From: Venturia oleaginea
Lineage: Eukaryota; Ascomycota; Dothideomycetes; Venturiales; Venturiaceae
Assembly: GCA_013176395.1 (NCBI GenBank)
Contig: JABMLP010000001.1
Span: 558,001 to 622,000 of the forward strand
Reading direction: 5' to 3'
Length of the DNA stretch: 64,000 nucleotides
The number at the start of each line of letters is the position of its first letter. Positions within the stretch are counted from its first letter, which is position 1. The position numbers and the translations under genes are program-made. Of the stretch, positions 45,101 through 57,949 are shown piece after piece. Below the pieces are notes generated by a model. That model did no database searches. It had not been told where the DNA came from and saw only the letters and a list, made by a program, of their open reading frames with translations.

Positions 45101-48100
45101 GGCATAGCCGTGCTGCAGCTATCCGTTGACAAGCTCGAAAAATCGTCGTCTTTTGGTCAATCTCTCTTGATTTTGCTCCGTTGAATGGGATTTGAGCGGG
45201 TTTCTGTCATAATAGAGACCTTACTATCGCCCTACTGGCACTCATTTCCGATCATGGCTCTTGCATGGACACGGAAGGCAATACGTGATGATCAAAGTCG
45301 GAAGCCTTGGTGGGCCGCATCAGCATTCACTGTCACACGACGCTTTACCAAGAGGCGAAGAACCCCGTACTCAAAAACTAGTGGACACCCGCAGGACGCT
45401 ATACAAAATATACCAGTGCAGCGGGAGCGGGCCGGCATCAACTCTTTTTCCCAAGCTTAATCCTTCCTGCGAATCGCCAAGTGCCTCTCGTTTAGAGAAA
45501 TCGCTGCCCAGCTTGACTGGACAAGCTCTCTAGACCATGACCTGATTGTTGATCTTTTTGCTTCACAGACCTCTTCCAGCAGGTCCGTCATTAGGCCTGG
45601 ATCAATAAAGATTCGCAAAGGTCATGCTGCTTCATATGCTGGTACCCGAGATCAAGCATTGCCACAGCACAGCTATCACGTGGTAATTTGCAGCGTTTAA
45701 CTGCCCAGAATGGTGTCTGAACAGATGACACAGCATGGTGCCTCACAGCCTCTTCTGCAAGCACCCAGATAGTCCAAATCCTGCATGACTAGAAAATTGG
45801 CACTTCCTCATCCCCTATAACAACTCTCACATAACTGCATGGTGGAGTATGCGTATCCCACTTTGGGGTTCTTCATTGACCAAAAGTTGGTAGCTGGAGT
45901 CTATCACGGGACCTGTGAAACGTGCAGATTATTCCATGGCGATCCTCCGACAAACCAGAGGCCCGTGGGTAGTATTACACGGGAGTCTATCACTCTTCGC
46001 GCCCAGGGATTTCGTCTTCAGCCTCATGAGTAACGGAGTCTCCGCTGCCTGTGGCTTTACCTGGTTGGCCCTCGAGAACGCGTTACTCAGAACAAGCGTC
46101 GTCTGGTAAGCTAAATGTTGACGAACCCCAGAATCTTTGTCCGCCCTATGACCCTTCGGACACCCTCCGGCGCTTGCCACTCCATGATGCCACTAACCTG
46201 ACGCTGAATTGCAATATGATGTGCATGAATTGAGGACCATCGAATCCCCCTATCTTTCTTACTCTTTCACCGCTACGGCAAAATCCTCTGGCGACCAACC
46301 AAAGTAGATCTGCTGCAACTACCCGACTCACTATGGAAGAAGCAGTCCGTAGACCGAGGACTGAAGGCTGGGAAAATTTACGCAACGCGGAAGCAAATGG
46401 GGGCGAAATTGGCCCACAGCAGTTACAGTCATTGCACAACATGACGCGAACGGTATTACGAACCATCTTTGCCTTGCCCTAGCAACAACAAAAAGGCCGC
46501 CATGATGACCTGGCGACCATGGACAGGTATCGGCGCAAGTTGTCATAAGGAGACTAGGACGAACCCAAAGAATTTACTTCATCACCTGCGAACCCAGCCT
46601 GCTCTGGAAAGTAATATTCAAGTTCTGAATATACCCCCTTCGAACGGACCCAGAGAAGTGGTTCAGTCTCCCATTTCTCGTGTCGGCTCTATCGTGATCC
46701 TCTCGATAACGGTGGCTGACGGTAGTCTATGACAAATAGCTGATAACTGTGATTAGAGCGGTTGAGATTGGGGCGAAGAAATCAGAGACTTGTGACCATT
46801 GTACGTCCGATCGGATGGTCTGGCAATCTCGTGTTTCGCAATTTGGGGTGCCGTCCGTCAAGAGCTTCCCTTTCTCCTGGATCTCATTTCGTGGCTGCCA
46901 TCAATCTTTGAGGTTAGTTGTCTCTGGTCAAAATTGGTGTGCGGGATAATCGAGTCTCAGTTTCTTCTTCTCCTTGCTTGAACCCGGGAAATTTTGTTGC
47001 TGCTTGCAAGAAGGATGGACGGGGTCCGAAGACCAGGGTTATTGAAACAATAGCCTCTGGACAATCGAAACCAATCAAACTCATTCGATCTTTGAGCTGA
47101 TGTGATGGACTGTGGTTTAGCCTGCCTTGGTTCTTGTCAACAAGACAAAGCAGCCAAGATGTCAGCTCCATACTCGCGTCAGTGGCTGGCTTTGGGTTGT
47201 TCTCGAGGAGCGTTGTTTTGTCCGCAGCTGTTCGAAGGAAGCCTCCACCTTCCACTTTACATTCACATTCCAAATAGCGTCCATGTTTGTTTCAGACATT
47301 TTTGTGCCGTTGACGGATGCCAGCTCATCATTCATCAGCGTGGGCGTGGCGTTTTCCTGCCTCTTTGTCTCTTCAGCCTGGTTCCTGGCATTATGCTCTC
47401 TTCTCTTTCGTCCTCCCTGCGTTGACTCATATCTTCTCATACTAAGCACCTGTTTCATTTCCCTTCGTTTCCGCTTCCCACTCTCCCCAGTTCCTACACC
47501 AGCTTTTCACCTTTGAACTCCTTGCGTGAACGAAGCAGCAGGGTTAATTTATCCATCTTCGTCATCAAAGACACCGCTTACAGGACCGTGCCGCACTTTT
47601 AGAGTCAGTCAGCACGCAGGGAGGGCATCGGTGATATCGGCATCTATATGTCCATCCATCCCTTTTCAGCATGGAGAAACATTCCAAGGGATGTCGGTCG
47701 CGGAGACGGCGATTGGCGTATAATGGATGTAATGCGTAGACAAGACATACCTTTTCCTACACGAGATCGATCAGGATCGCTCAATGTGCGGGAGGATACG
47801 AGGTTGAGGTGTAAGACTCGGTAGATTCTGCATCTCGCGGATATGGCTCATGCATTGAAGTCCTCGATCCTACGGTTCTGTTGCCACCACTTGGTTATTG
47901 AGCCAGTGGGTTGTCGCTCAGGCGGCATTGTATGGGGTTGTAAAAGCGATTTCAAGTAAAGCCAATCTATTGTGACCAGCACCAGCCCTCTGACATCTTA
48001 TTCTCTCCGCTAGAATCCGAAGTATATCCTCCACTGTGAAATCTGCGCAAATCTTTTGTCAATGTGTACTGTATGTAACAAGTTCAAATCTTTCTTGATT

Positions 48101-49186
48101 CTTCAACTTTGAGTACTTGTACCTTTACTCTCAAGGTCCACAGCTGCCCTGAGTAGGACGGGAACGGAAGCGCTCCTGACAAGCACGTTTTCAGCAACGA
48201 GACCGTGATTCCTCCCCCAGCTGCTCAGATCCTGCCAAAGAGTATGGAGTCCCCCATCGTAAAGAATCTCTGTATCCGCCATCTCTATCGCATCGCAACC
48301 CGACATCCCCTCAAACAAGATCGCGGCGGTGTTCTCCTCCACTTTATTTCTCAAAAGTAAATCTGTCCCATTCGTCTCTCTCTTATTCTTACTAAAAAAA
48401 CATGTACATACATCACATTCCCGTCCCCTCCCAACCCAGCTAGAAACTATAGTAACATGTCTCCTCTCTTGAAAAGACGTGTATACAATATATTTCCATC
48501 CCTCTATCACCTCATAACTCACGAATCACCGACTCGGCGAATCAAATCCCGGAAATAGGATCTACACGTTCCCCCACTCGTCTCAGTGCGCAAATGGAGA
48601 AGGTGGCCTGACGCCCATTCCATTTTTGATCTCTATATTTACTTACCGTGTAAGTCCGTCATTCCATAGGTGAGTGGACGGGATCAATGAATAGGACAAA
48701 ATGCTGCACTACATATAGGAAAGGACGATTGATTCAGGTTCGCGATTGATAAACTTCTAGCGATAATTTGAAACCATGTCGCCAGAAATTTCATCGGTAT
48801 CGATCCTGAGTTTGTATGGACCAACTGAATATCGTTGTGAGATGTATTGGCTTGAAATGAAAGGCCCGCGTGGCTGTGACGGTCCACTGTAGTGTATGAG
48901 AGTAAAGCGGTTAGGATGAAGTTGGACTAAGTATGATTATTAGCGAGCGCATTGCTATGATAACGTTTCGAGACGTGGTATAGGTATCTGTGGAATTTTC
49001 GACAGGACCGTCTCAGCTGAAGATCCCATTTCAGCAGTTTTTCGCTCCGAACAACCGCTGTGCTGTACAAGGTTACAGACTCCCATTTAAATGCCAGTTT
49101 CCGTTACAGTCCCTCATAGACATTAGGCGGATGATGCCATACTCCATTTCCGTGCTCCCAAAACTCCTTTTTTTAAAGCGCACATT
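42111..49186. other. Seven-kilobase gene-poor stretch
   Basis: No domain-bearing ORF was found on either strand. It holds a 49-bp tandem repeat (42920-43058) and purine-rich low-complexity sequence near 44350-44400. One plus-strand frame at 44601-45071 (156 codons) has no recognisable features. Part of this region is probably the long leader and promoter of the NDT80-domain regulator. Confidence 0.5.
42920..43058. repeat. 49-bp tandem repeat, nearly 3 copies
   Basis: The unit starts aatcaatgagatttgtgttc, continues with cgtcgagcaacggatggcg, and repeats at 42920, 42969 and 43018. The third copy is cut at about 41 bp. Copies differ at two or three bases. It lies about 0.9-1.1 kb upstream of the NDT80-domain coding region. 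Confidence 0.93.
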
Positions 49187-50155
49187 CTATATCTGTTCGG
49201 CAATCCATTCCCACCAACCGTCTACGCCTGGTCCCTCTTCTCCAGCCACATTTCCTCCTTTGCACACAACTTCCAGATTCCATTCCCTCATTTGATCAAA
49301 ACTGAACTTGCCATCACTCGTTCCACCAAGCACATCTTTCTCCTCATCCGGTTCCTCCTCTTCCGTGCTTCCCAAACCTTCTCCCTTCCCTACAGTGCCC
49401 ACACTCAACAGTCCCTTCGCTCTCGTATCCCTAATCTTCGTAATCTCATTCTCAAGTGTAGCTTTCACAACATTCGCCGGCAAAGAAGTAAAAAGATCCA
49501 ACTTGTTAGCAGCAACAAGGAAAGGCGTCTCCTCCTTTATATTCGAAGAAGAAGCGTTCGCATACCGTCTCTGCAATATTAACAATGTATCGTGTAAGTA
49601 CTCGGCCGTTTCCGAGAGCAATTTATTCGGTTCGCCATCTATGGTGCTTGAGCTCAGTGCCGTGGAGTCTACGACGAATATTATGCCTTTGAGGGAGGTT
49701 TCAAGGAGGGTATTTGCGTGATGACGCAGTTTTGCGTGGCCTGGGGTATCTTTTAGGAGGATGGGGATGGGAGCGAGGGAGGCGTCGTCGTGGGAGGAGC
49801 GGTATTTGGCGCTTGCTGGGCGGATGGAGGAAGGGAGGACGGCGATGATGGAGAGGGGGTCTACTGAGGTGTGGGTTTGGGCTGGGGTGCCGCGTTCAAG
49901 CTGTTCGTGAATTAGCTAATGACTGTATATTTTGATTGGGTTGTGAGATGGCACCTTTGTTACTAAGCTCGTCTTGCCCGAACCGCTTGGTCCTAACACC
50001 AGAAATGTTGGTGTACTCGTTGAAGCTCGCGATCGATATATGTAGAGGTGTACGAGTATTGGGAGGGCGAAGGCGAAGATTAAGGTGACGAATATTGTGG
50101 ATTTGTTTGCAGAGAAGGCGGCTGTCGCCCAGCTGTCTTCATGATACCAGGCCAT
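49187..50155 (-). CDS. SRP102: Signal recognition particle receptor subunit beta
   Basis: This is an ER-membrane Ras-like GTPase that anchors the SRP receptor alpha subunit. Exons (minus) are 50155-49955 and 49900-49187, giving 304 residues. One N-terminal membrane anchor (FVTLIFAFALPILVHLYIY, about residues 22-40) is followed by the P-loop GPSGSGKTSLVTK (G1), DTPGHAKLR (G3), FVVDSTALSS and AANKLDLF (G4, NKxD). The intron (49901-49954) has an unusual GTGCCA donor but a GCTAAT branch and CAG acceptor, and it joins VTK to LERGTPAQTHTSV, which includes the switch I threonine region. Length and order are normal for the family. Confidence 0.93.
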
Positions 50156-50915
50156 TGGATGTTTGTTTGGTGTATACGTTGTTATAGATAGTCTGCAACT
50201 TCGCCGTGTCTAATGGATGCAAGGATGCTTGGCGAGTCAGAGGAGGACCGTCGAACAACTTCGACTTCAACTCATTGATATCTCCATCGCCATTCCCATC
50301 ATCAAAGACAATGTGAGCTCGATAGGCATGTCCCAGTTGATGCAGACGCGCCATCGTCAGTGGTTACCCCCTAACATTAGGCCGTTTATGTGCGCCGCAT
50401 TCGTTTGTCAAGAGAGAACCAGGTAACATTGTAGCGCGTCCTTGGCATCGGCTTCGCTCAGCTACATTATAGGAATTCACAACTCAGCAAACGGATCCCA
50501 TCGGGTAAATAACAAAGTACGATCTACACCCATAAGGGCCTGACCGTCATCTTGCCTATTATATACTCATGGAAAGCGTTCGATTGCTTTGATCTGACCA
50601 GATTCCACCAGATGCGCACGACTGATCGTCTGGATTGATTGACGTCCCCCATCCGCAAAGCGCTTTCTGTTTGGATTTGGCGTTTGCTTGCTCGATGAAG
50701 ATTGAAGGCTTTAACCAATCCAATCAGTCGTAGTCTTATAAACGACCATCTTGGTGACAGTATTTCCAGGTCTGCGGAGAAAAATATGACTCTTTGACCT
50801 TACTATGGCTTAGATAACCACAGAACAACCTTTTGGAAGCCCTTCGATTTCCTCTCGCAAGTTCTTTAGTATAGAGAGCGCAACCATTGAAAGAACTCAT
50901 AAGTCTCGGTTAAAA
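50156..50915. other. Divergent intergenic region
   Basis: Shared upstream region of the SRP receptor beta gene and the orphan gene; no other feature is seen. Confidence 0.5.
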
Positions 50916-51704
50916 ATGATCAAGTCTTCCTCGTCAACATCATCCATGAAAAGCATCCATCATAGGCCAACTGCATGCCCCGATAGTCACAATTTGAAGC
51001 ATGAATATGCAGACAGCTTCTGCTCTCTCACAGTCGAAACCTTGGACACCGACTCGGAAGGAGAGCTAGGAACAGCTGTCGAGGCACACTATCAAAAGCC
51101 TCAAAGAGTGGGATTCGAAGAAGCTGACAATGACCATATGGACATCTTTGAGCGCTTTGGGGATTATGATGAGACGCTGGGAATGCCTCTTGGTCGTCGT
51201 ATGATGAGCCTATCCGCGTACTTGATAACTCCAGCTGTGGCCAGTTATGACCCCTGGAATAGCCAATCAAGTATCCAAGTATCGCATGGCACAAGCTCTG
51301 TCTACTTTGATGCAATGGAGTTCCCGGATCTCGATGCGAATTCGAGCGAAACGGTCAATTCCAACACTCAACTGCATGCAATTGTAAGCTGGCAAATCAA
51401 GGAGGAACATGCCGAGGATGCTGCCGCCGTCACCCACAATCTTGATAGATATATTCTCGGCCCGCTACAGTGTCTTGGCTGCGACGTCGGAGTCTTCGCC
51501 AAAAATCTGTCTTTCTCTGAGGCAGCTCTTGTCATATTTGAGAGTCCATACAATGGTACAGAGAAAAGAGCCACGAAGAAGCTTCAACGCAAGAGAAAAA
51601 GTGACAGGGTCCAACATGAAGACACAAGGAAGCGGCCCGAAATTACAAAAAAGAAGAGGTTCTGGAGCAGATGGCGGAAGACGTGGTTACAGATCGGTCT
51701 GTGA
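50916..51704 (+). CDS. Hypothetical protein with basic C-terminus
   Basis: A single open frame of 262 codons starts at ATG 50916 (MIKSSSSTSSMKSIHHRPT). I do not recognise a family. The N-terminal third is Ser-rich, the middle is acidic (VETLDTDSEGELGTAVEAH; NDHMDIFERFGDYDE), and the C-terminal 50 residues are strongly basic (KRATKKLQRKRKSDR; RKRPEITKKKRFWSRWRK), which could be a nuclear localisation signal. No signal peptide or membrane segment is seen. It lies between the SRP receptor gene and the RBR ligase. A tandemly duplicated segment (51981-52289) follows about 280 bp downstream. It could be a lineage-specific gene; a non-coding frame of this length is possible but less likely. Confidence 0.55.
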   Translation: MIKSSSSTSSMKSIHHRPTACPDSHNLKHEYADSFCSLTVETLDTDSEGELGTAVEAHYQKPQRVGFEEADNDHMDIFERFGDYDETLGMPLGRRMMSLSAYLITPAVASYDPWNSQSSIQVSHGTSSVYFDAMEFPDLDANSSETVNSNTQLHAIVSWQIKEEHAEDAAAVTHNLDRYILGPLQCLGCDVGVFAKNLSFSEAALVIFESPYNGTEKRATKKLQRKRKSDRVQHEDTRKRPEITKKKRFWSRWRKTWLQIGL

Positions 51705-51980
51705 GATTGGGCTTTCTGATGGCCCTCTGAGCAGAGTTGTTCGGTGTCCGCTATTGCTATAGATGAGAGCAAGAGTATGCGCGCTCGGTCTAGCCCAAAC
51801 ATAACAGTTCGTACCTATATACACTGCGAGTCCTTTCCAGCTGCAAGTATGGCGGTGGTGTCACGATGCTAACATGTTGCGTGAACATGTAGATGGCTTC
51901 GGCCGGCACAGCTTGGCAAGCCTATCGGTAAAAGCCGTCACTATCATGTCACACACATGATATATACATGTTAAAAGTAA

Positions 51981-52289
51981 CATGATACAACGAATTGTTG
52001 AACACTCAAGCTCTTGACGTGCGGGTGTTGCAAAGCGAGGCTGTTCAACGGTCAACCGTGGGACCCTGAAAGTATAACACCTCGATTTGCACTCGACATC
52101 CCTCTTCAGAGAGACCGGAATTCAAAGCGACACCTCGACTGCGCATGATACAACGAATCGTTGAGCGTGCGAGTGTTGCAAAGCGAGGTTGTTCAGCGGT
52201 CAACCGTGGGCCCTGAAAGTATAGTATTTCGCTTCGCACTCGACATCCCTCGTCAGAGCGACCGAAATTCAAAGCGACACTTCGACTAC
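51981..52289. repeat. Tandem duplication of about 161 bp
   Basis: The first copy (51981-52141) and second copy (52142 to about 52289) both start catgatacaacgaat and share gtgttgcaaagcgagg, ggtcaaccgtggg, cactcgacatccctc and attcaaagcgacac, with point changes and one short gap. The duplication ends a few bases before the TATA-like box. Confidence 0.9.
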
Positions 52290-52292
52290 GGG

Positions 52293-52300
52293 TATAAAAA
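52293..52300 (+). promoter_or_regulatory. TATA-like box of the RBR ligase gene
   Basis: The sequence tataaaaa lies about 117 bp before the first ATG (52417), a plausible core-promoter distance. Confidence 0.5.
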
Positions 52301-52416
52301 GCTCGTCGTCGTGAGCAACTTCTGTGTTCTCTCCATCACACCCACAACCAACCAACTCCGTGGCTGCCGATATTAACGCTCCGAATTACGAACAACTTTT
52401 TCACATCCTTACCACT

Positions 52417-54318
52417 ATGTTGATACTCTACTCTATAATCAAGCACATCAACTATAGCCAAGTACATCAACTACAGTCAAGCACATCAACTATAGTCAAG
52501 TACATCGTCTACAGTCAAGCACATCAATCAACTAAAGTCAAGCACATCAACTATAGTCAAGTACATCAACTACAGTCAAGCATATCAACTACAATCAAGC
52601 ACATCAACTACAATCAAGCACATCAACTACAATCAAGCACATCAACTACAATCAAGCACATCAGCTACAATCAAGCACATCAACTACAATCAAGCACATC
52701 AACTACAATCAAGCACATCAGCTACAATCAAGCACATCAATTACAGCCACTCCACAAACGCATTCCAACAGACGAAATGTCCTCCGCCAACAGCTGCAAA
52801 TTCTTCCACTTGCCTGGTGCCAGTCAATGTCAGAAAGTCGCAGCATGCCAGTACAATCGATACTCTTCCGTCGGTCGCCAGTGGGTGCATAATCCATTAC
52901 CAGACAAGTACGTTCGAGCTCTCCGAGGCGCGGTCGTTTCTTTCGATCACGGCGCCGAGATTTGCAGAGTCTCTCCGCTGGATGGCTGGTCCGCACTTCA
53001 AATCGATAGCCTTTCAAATGAAACCGCTTGCTCAGACGTCTTCTCCTATTTGAACTCGATTGGCAGCGACTTGAATGAAGCGGGTGGGGCTTGGATCATC
53101 ACCATGCTTTCTCCAGGCGCATCTGGGCGACATGCACGAGTCATCGTGGAGAATACAGATTATGCCAATCGAGTCTGCAATCATGAGGCCGACATAGGCT
53201 TCCACAAATTCAACGCCATAACACAGATCATGTCAACGTCAGATCTCGCAAAGGTTTTAAATGGCTCACCATCTAGACATACACACATTGATTGTGTTCT
53301 GCCGGAAGTCAGTGAGTGCGTGGTATGTCTTGAGGAAGCCACCAATTCCCTGCACACCAATTGTGGAATATCCTACTGCCAGACCTGCTGGGTGGAAACG
53401 TGTGAGGAGGGATCGAAGGATAGGGGTTTCGTTGCTTGCCATGGTGACAACTGCAACACCAAGTTCGGCCTTCAAGACTTCCAAACCCCGAACTGGCTCG
53501 GCTCGGACGAGCTCGACTCCATCCTTGAAAGTTCACTGAGAGTCTACCTACGACAGAACCCACGAGCATTCATCGAGTGCCCAGGAGCCGATTGCGGACA
53601 GATTCACAATCGAAAACCTCTTGGACCAATCACCTGCCGTCGCCATAAGTATTGCAAGACTCCTAGTTTCTGCAGCACCTGCGAAGATCCTCATCCCGGT
53701 GTTGTTTGCAAGGAATACGCGAGCGACATAGACGGCACGAGAGCAGCATTAAAGGCTTACATGGAGGAAAACAACACCAAGAGATGTCCTACCTGTTGGG
53801 AAGCCGTGGAGCTCAGAGAGGCATGCAATCATATCACCTGTCGATGTGGCCAGCACTGGTGCTTTCGATGCACTGTACCGTTCGAGAGTTCAGAAGAGTG
53901 CCATGTCCATATGATTGCCGAACACGGCACTATATATGGGCAGGTTGATCGTGCACCAGGAGAGGCACACATGGATTTTGGTGGGAATTTCCCCGAAGAT
54001 CCTGAGATTCCTCTTGGTCATCAGGCGCAGCCAAGGCCAGCCCCTCGTCCTGCTCAAGAGCTACAAGAGGAGGCACGGCTTGCAGTGATACAGGCCACAA
54101 TGCAAGGATATCTCCGCCAAGTCCGTGCACAAGTTGATCGGGCAGAGCTGCGAGCTGATCGGGAAGATGCGTTCACCAGGCGAAATTTACAACTAGCCCA
54201 AATGTTGAGAACGGAAACCGAAAGATTTGCGCACAGGATTCAGGGGCTTACTCCGTTGTCACGAGAGGAAGAGCTCTTGCAGGTTTATCTTCGACGGCGA
54301 GACCACATACACGAATGA
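52417..54318 (+). CDS. RBR-type (RING-IBR-RING) E3 ubiquitin ligase
   Basis: From the first ATG (52417) this single-exon frame gives 633 residues; from the ATG at 52777 (MSSANSCKFFHLPGA) it gives 513. RING1 starts near residue 301 (ECVVCLEEA, then CGISYCQTCW). The IBR follows (RAFIECPGADCGQIH; SFCSTCEDPHPG), and RING2 near residue 457 reads RCPTCWEAVELREACNHITC then CGQHWCFRC. The candidate catalytic Cys of RING2 lies in EACNHITCRCGQ. The C-terminus is a charged helical region (QELQEEARLAVIQATMQGYL). The first 120 residues are encoded by a 19-bp minisatellite and are probably either untranslated leader or a spurious extension, so the 52777 start is favoured by domain content. Substrates are unknown. 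Confidence 0.85.
   Translation: MLILYSIIKHINYSQVHQLQSSTSTIVKYIVYSQAHQSTKVKHINYSQVHQLQSSISTTIKHINYNQAHQLQSSTSTTIKHISYNQAHQLQSSTSTTIKHISYNQAHQLQPLHKRIPTDEMSSANSCKFFHLPGASQCQKVAACQYNRYSSVGRQWVHNPLPDKYVRALRGAVVSFDHGAEICRVSPLDGWSALQIDSLSNETACSDVFSYLNSIGSDLNEAGGAWIITMLSPGASGRHARVIVENTDYANRVCNHEADIGFHKFNAITQIMSTSDLAKVLNGSPSRHTHIDCVLPEVSECVVCLEEATNSLHTNCGISYCQTCWVETCEEGSKDRGFVACHGDNCNTKFGLQDFQTPNWLGSDELDSILESSLRVYLRQNPRAFIECPGADCGQIHNRKPLGPITCRRHKYCKTPSFCSTCEDPHPGVVCKEYASDIDGTRAALKAYMEENNTKRCPTCWEAVELREACNHITCRCGQHWCFRCTVPFESSEECHVHMIAEHGTIYGQVDRAPGEAHMDFGGNFPEDPEIPLGHQAQPRPAPRPAQELQEEARLAVIQATMQGYLRQVRAQVDRAELRADREDAFTRRNLQLAQMLRTETERFAHRIQGLTPLSREEELLQVYLRRRDHIHE
52438..52745. repeat. 19-bp minisatellite, about 16 copies
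   Basis: The unit caagcacatcaactacaat occurs about 16 times with scattered changes (caagtacatc, ctatagt, one 4-base insertion in copy 5). Copies 8 onward are nearly identical. Because 19 is not a multiple of 3, three units (57 nt) encode a repeat of 19 residues. Confidence 0.93.
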
Positions 54319-54857
54319 AGCAGCACTTCTTGGGCAGGATCTTTAAACGTATTCAATTATTTTGAACGACTGTACTTAGAACTTATGCATTCAATTGACA
54401 ACTGCCTCACAATCTACTTCATTCATTTATAGAGGATCCTAAGGCGTGAGGAGTTCGATATATAGAATTTTCGATCCACGACATCCTCGACAACTCAAGC
54501 TAATCGCGTCATCTTGCTTCCAAACTCGATAGCAGAAGAAGCACCAATCGTGAATATGAAAGGGTCAGATCTAATCATCTTTTGCGTGTAACCAGACAAA
54601 CCGGCTCCAAAGATTGTAAATCTTCCAATAGATCCAGTAGAAAATCCTCGTCGTGATGGAGTCAGATCGCCATCGCTCCTAAAAACAAACACATCTCTTG
54701 TATCTAGGAATCATTACATCCCGCAAAGACTAAGGGTATCACTTTTCATCACAGTAAAGTCCACCAAGATCTCAAGATCAATCTCAATCAAAATTTGTTT
54801 CCTGCATTCTTCACCATCCAACCATCACCACCACCACCCTCCCTTCCTCCCGACGCA
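54319..54857. other. Intergenic between convergent genes
   Basis: No gene is seen; it contains a CACCAC-rich stretch near 54820. Confidence 0.55.
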
Positions 54858-55699
54858 CTAAAACTTCATATCTTTCTCTCTCAGCCCCTCCTTCGCTAAC
54901 TCAATGATATATTCCCAAACATCATTTTGCGACGTGGTGACTTTACTCAAGATCTTCTTCGCCCATTCCGTGCCCAATACAAGTTTCATCTCCGGTCCCA
55001 AGGTAACAGAATCAAGTTCATGCATAGCCAAAAACTTTGGACTCGAGCCGTCGAGTTTGGCATAGCGTGTGGAGCGATGGTATCCTTTTATCATCCTATC
55101 ACGCACCAACCAAATCAGTCCAAACTCCAATTCCAACCAGTCAACCGTAAAGTAAGCGGGAGAAAAGGAGAAACATACGATAACATATCCAAGTGCTGCC
55201 TCCGATACCAATCATCCAACTCCCCCTCCGTCCCATTCTGCACCCCCATAGCCGCCGTAACCAGCGCCTTGCCCCTCCCCGCTAGCGCAATTTGTCCCTC
55301 AAAAGTCTGCGTCCTACCATAGATCCTCGTATCCATATCCATAACATCCGTATACGCACCCCCCTTCGTCCCCTTCACCTTTCCAGGTAGCAAATCACTC
55401 GTACTAGGTACCTTGCTCAAATCTTTTAGTTTGGAAACGTCCGGGACGCGGTAGAGAGCTAGGTATGGATATTTTGCTGAGGCGTTTACGTTTTTGTAGC
55501 GCAGGACTAGGTCGGTTACGTTGCTGGCGATCATGTCGCGGATGTGCGGGCCGGAGTACCATTGGTTGAAGAGTTCGGTCGTGAGTTCGGGGTGGGTTGG
55601 TTTGGAGAGTACCATTATTAGGCCGCCTGGTGGTGCTGGGGACTGTGCTTGGATGAGGCTGAGGGTGCCGGCGAGGCTGAGGAGGGTTGTGGTGCGCAT
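54858..55699 (-). CDS. Secreted EthD-like (dimeric alpha/beta barrel) protein
   Basis: Exons (minus) are 55699-55179 and 55095-54858, giving 252 residues from MRTTTLLSLAGTLSLIQAQ, which reads as a signal peptide. An in-frame ATG at 55774 would add 25 residues before it. The body resembles EthD/dimeric alpha-beta barrel proteins: GGLIMVLSKPTHPELTTELF then QWYSGPHIRDMIASN, followed by LRYKNV and PYLALYRVPD. A second similar half has DDWYRRQHLDMLS joined to MIKGYHRSTRYAKLDG and KFLAMHELD. Two such repeats in one chain are common in fungal members. The 83-nt intron joins the second repeat cleanly. The function is unknown and the substrate cannot be inferred. Confidence 0.75.
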
Positions 55700-56256
55700 T
55701 CTCGCGGTTGTTGTAACGATTGAACGAAATGAGTGTGGGGATTCTAAGCTTTGAGGGGAGATCAAAGAGAGCATGAAAATATGTTTAGTATGGAAACATG
55801 GTCATTATTTGAATTGCCATAGATCGGTGGTTCGTGAGCCTCGGACCCGCGATTTCATGTAGATTTGAGGAAGAGAGTTCGCCAATCTCGCGAGCAATCT
55901 TTAAATTATTAGCGTCTGTTTGAGTCGATCGTGTGCGTATACATAGTAGTAAGCGAGTAATCACATCGCTTCCAAATGAGGGTAATTAGTCGTGTTCTAT
56001 AATCGGTCCATGGAGAGAGCGACGAGCGACGTATCCTGTCATCGACTCATAAACGTTTCCGCGCCATCTATTTATCTGATCTATAACTAAGCCTCTATGA
56101 TTCTTCTGCCGAGTCGTTTCTCTATTTTGGTTGCCATATATTTCAGCGGCAAGGCTGTAGAATGTGGGGCTTTTTCGGGCTGACTGCACTGCAAATTCTG
56201 GCCCAAAGGAGACAACGAGCACATAATAATTCTCCTCGTCCACTCGTGACTAGACA
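55700..56256. other. Intergenic
   Basis: Upstream region of the EthD-like gene and 3' region of GALT; no gene is seen. Confidence 0.55.
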
Positions 56257-57671
<1,415 letters not shown>

Positions 57672-57949
57672 TATGTGTGATTGATTGATTTGGCAACGGT
57701 ATGACCTGCAAGATATTCTGATTCAATTGGAGATGTCGCTAGGGTTAGGGTTGCTCGTTGAGATTTATTGTTGTTTCTGAACGACATTCTGGTGGGATGC
57801 AAGCCCCTTCCATTTCGATCCAGGGGTCTAGAATATCTAGCGTAATACGCATCAGCTCACCACCAAAAGGTGGCCTATCGTCAACTTTGTATACAGGAAG
57901 CTAGCCATACACCAAACTCCAAAATCCAACTCTCTCGCTCAATTGCACA
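57672..57949. promoter_or_regulatory. Divergent promoter, GALT / Yip4-like gene
   Basis: The 278 bp between the two start codons must hold both promoters. No specific site is identified. Confidence 0.45.

Larger units (their letters stand above)
51705..52416. other. Upstream region of the RBR ligase
   Basis: Contains the 161-bp tandem duplication and a TATA-like box (separate entries). No gene is supported. Confidence 0.6.

Noticed and set aside
48103..48522. Minus-strand ORF of 139 codons
   Set aside because: No motif, no supporting context and atypical composition for a conserved protein.
49292..49721. Plus-strand ORFs of 96 and 137 codons
   Set aside because: They are antisense to the conserved SRP receptor beta gene, and their Ser/Pro-rich composition reflects its codons.
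52438..52745. Regular repeat array considered as CRISPR-like
   Set aside because: The 19-bp units are contiguous without unique spacers, and the genome is fungal; it is a minisatellite.
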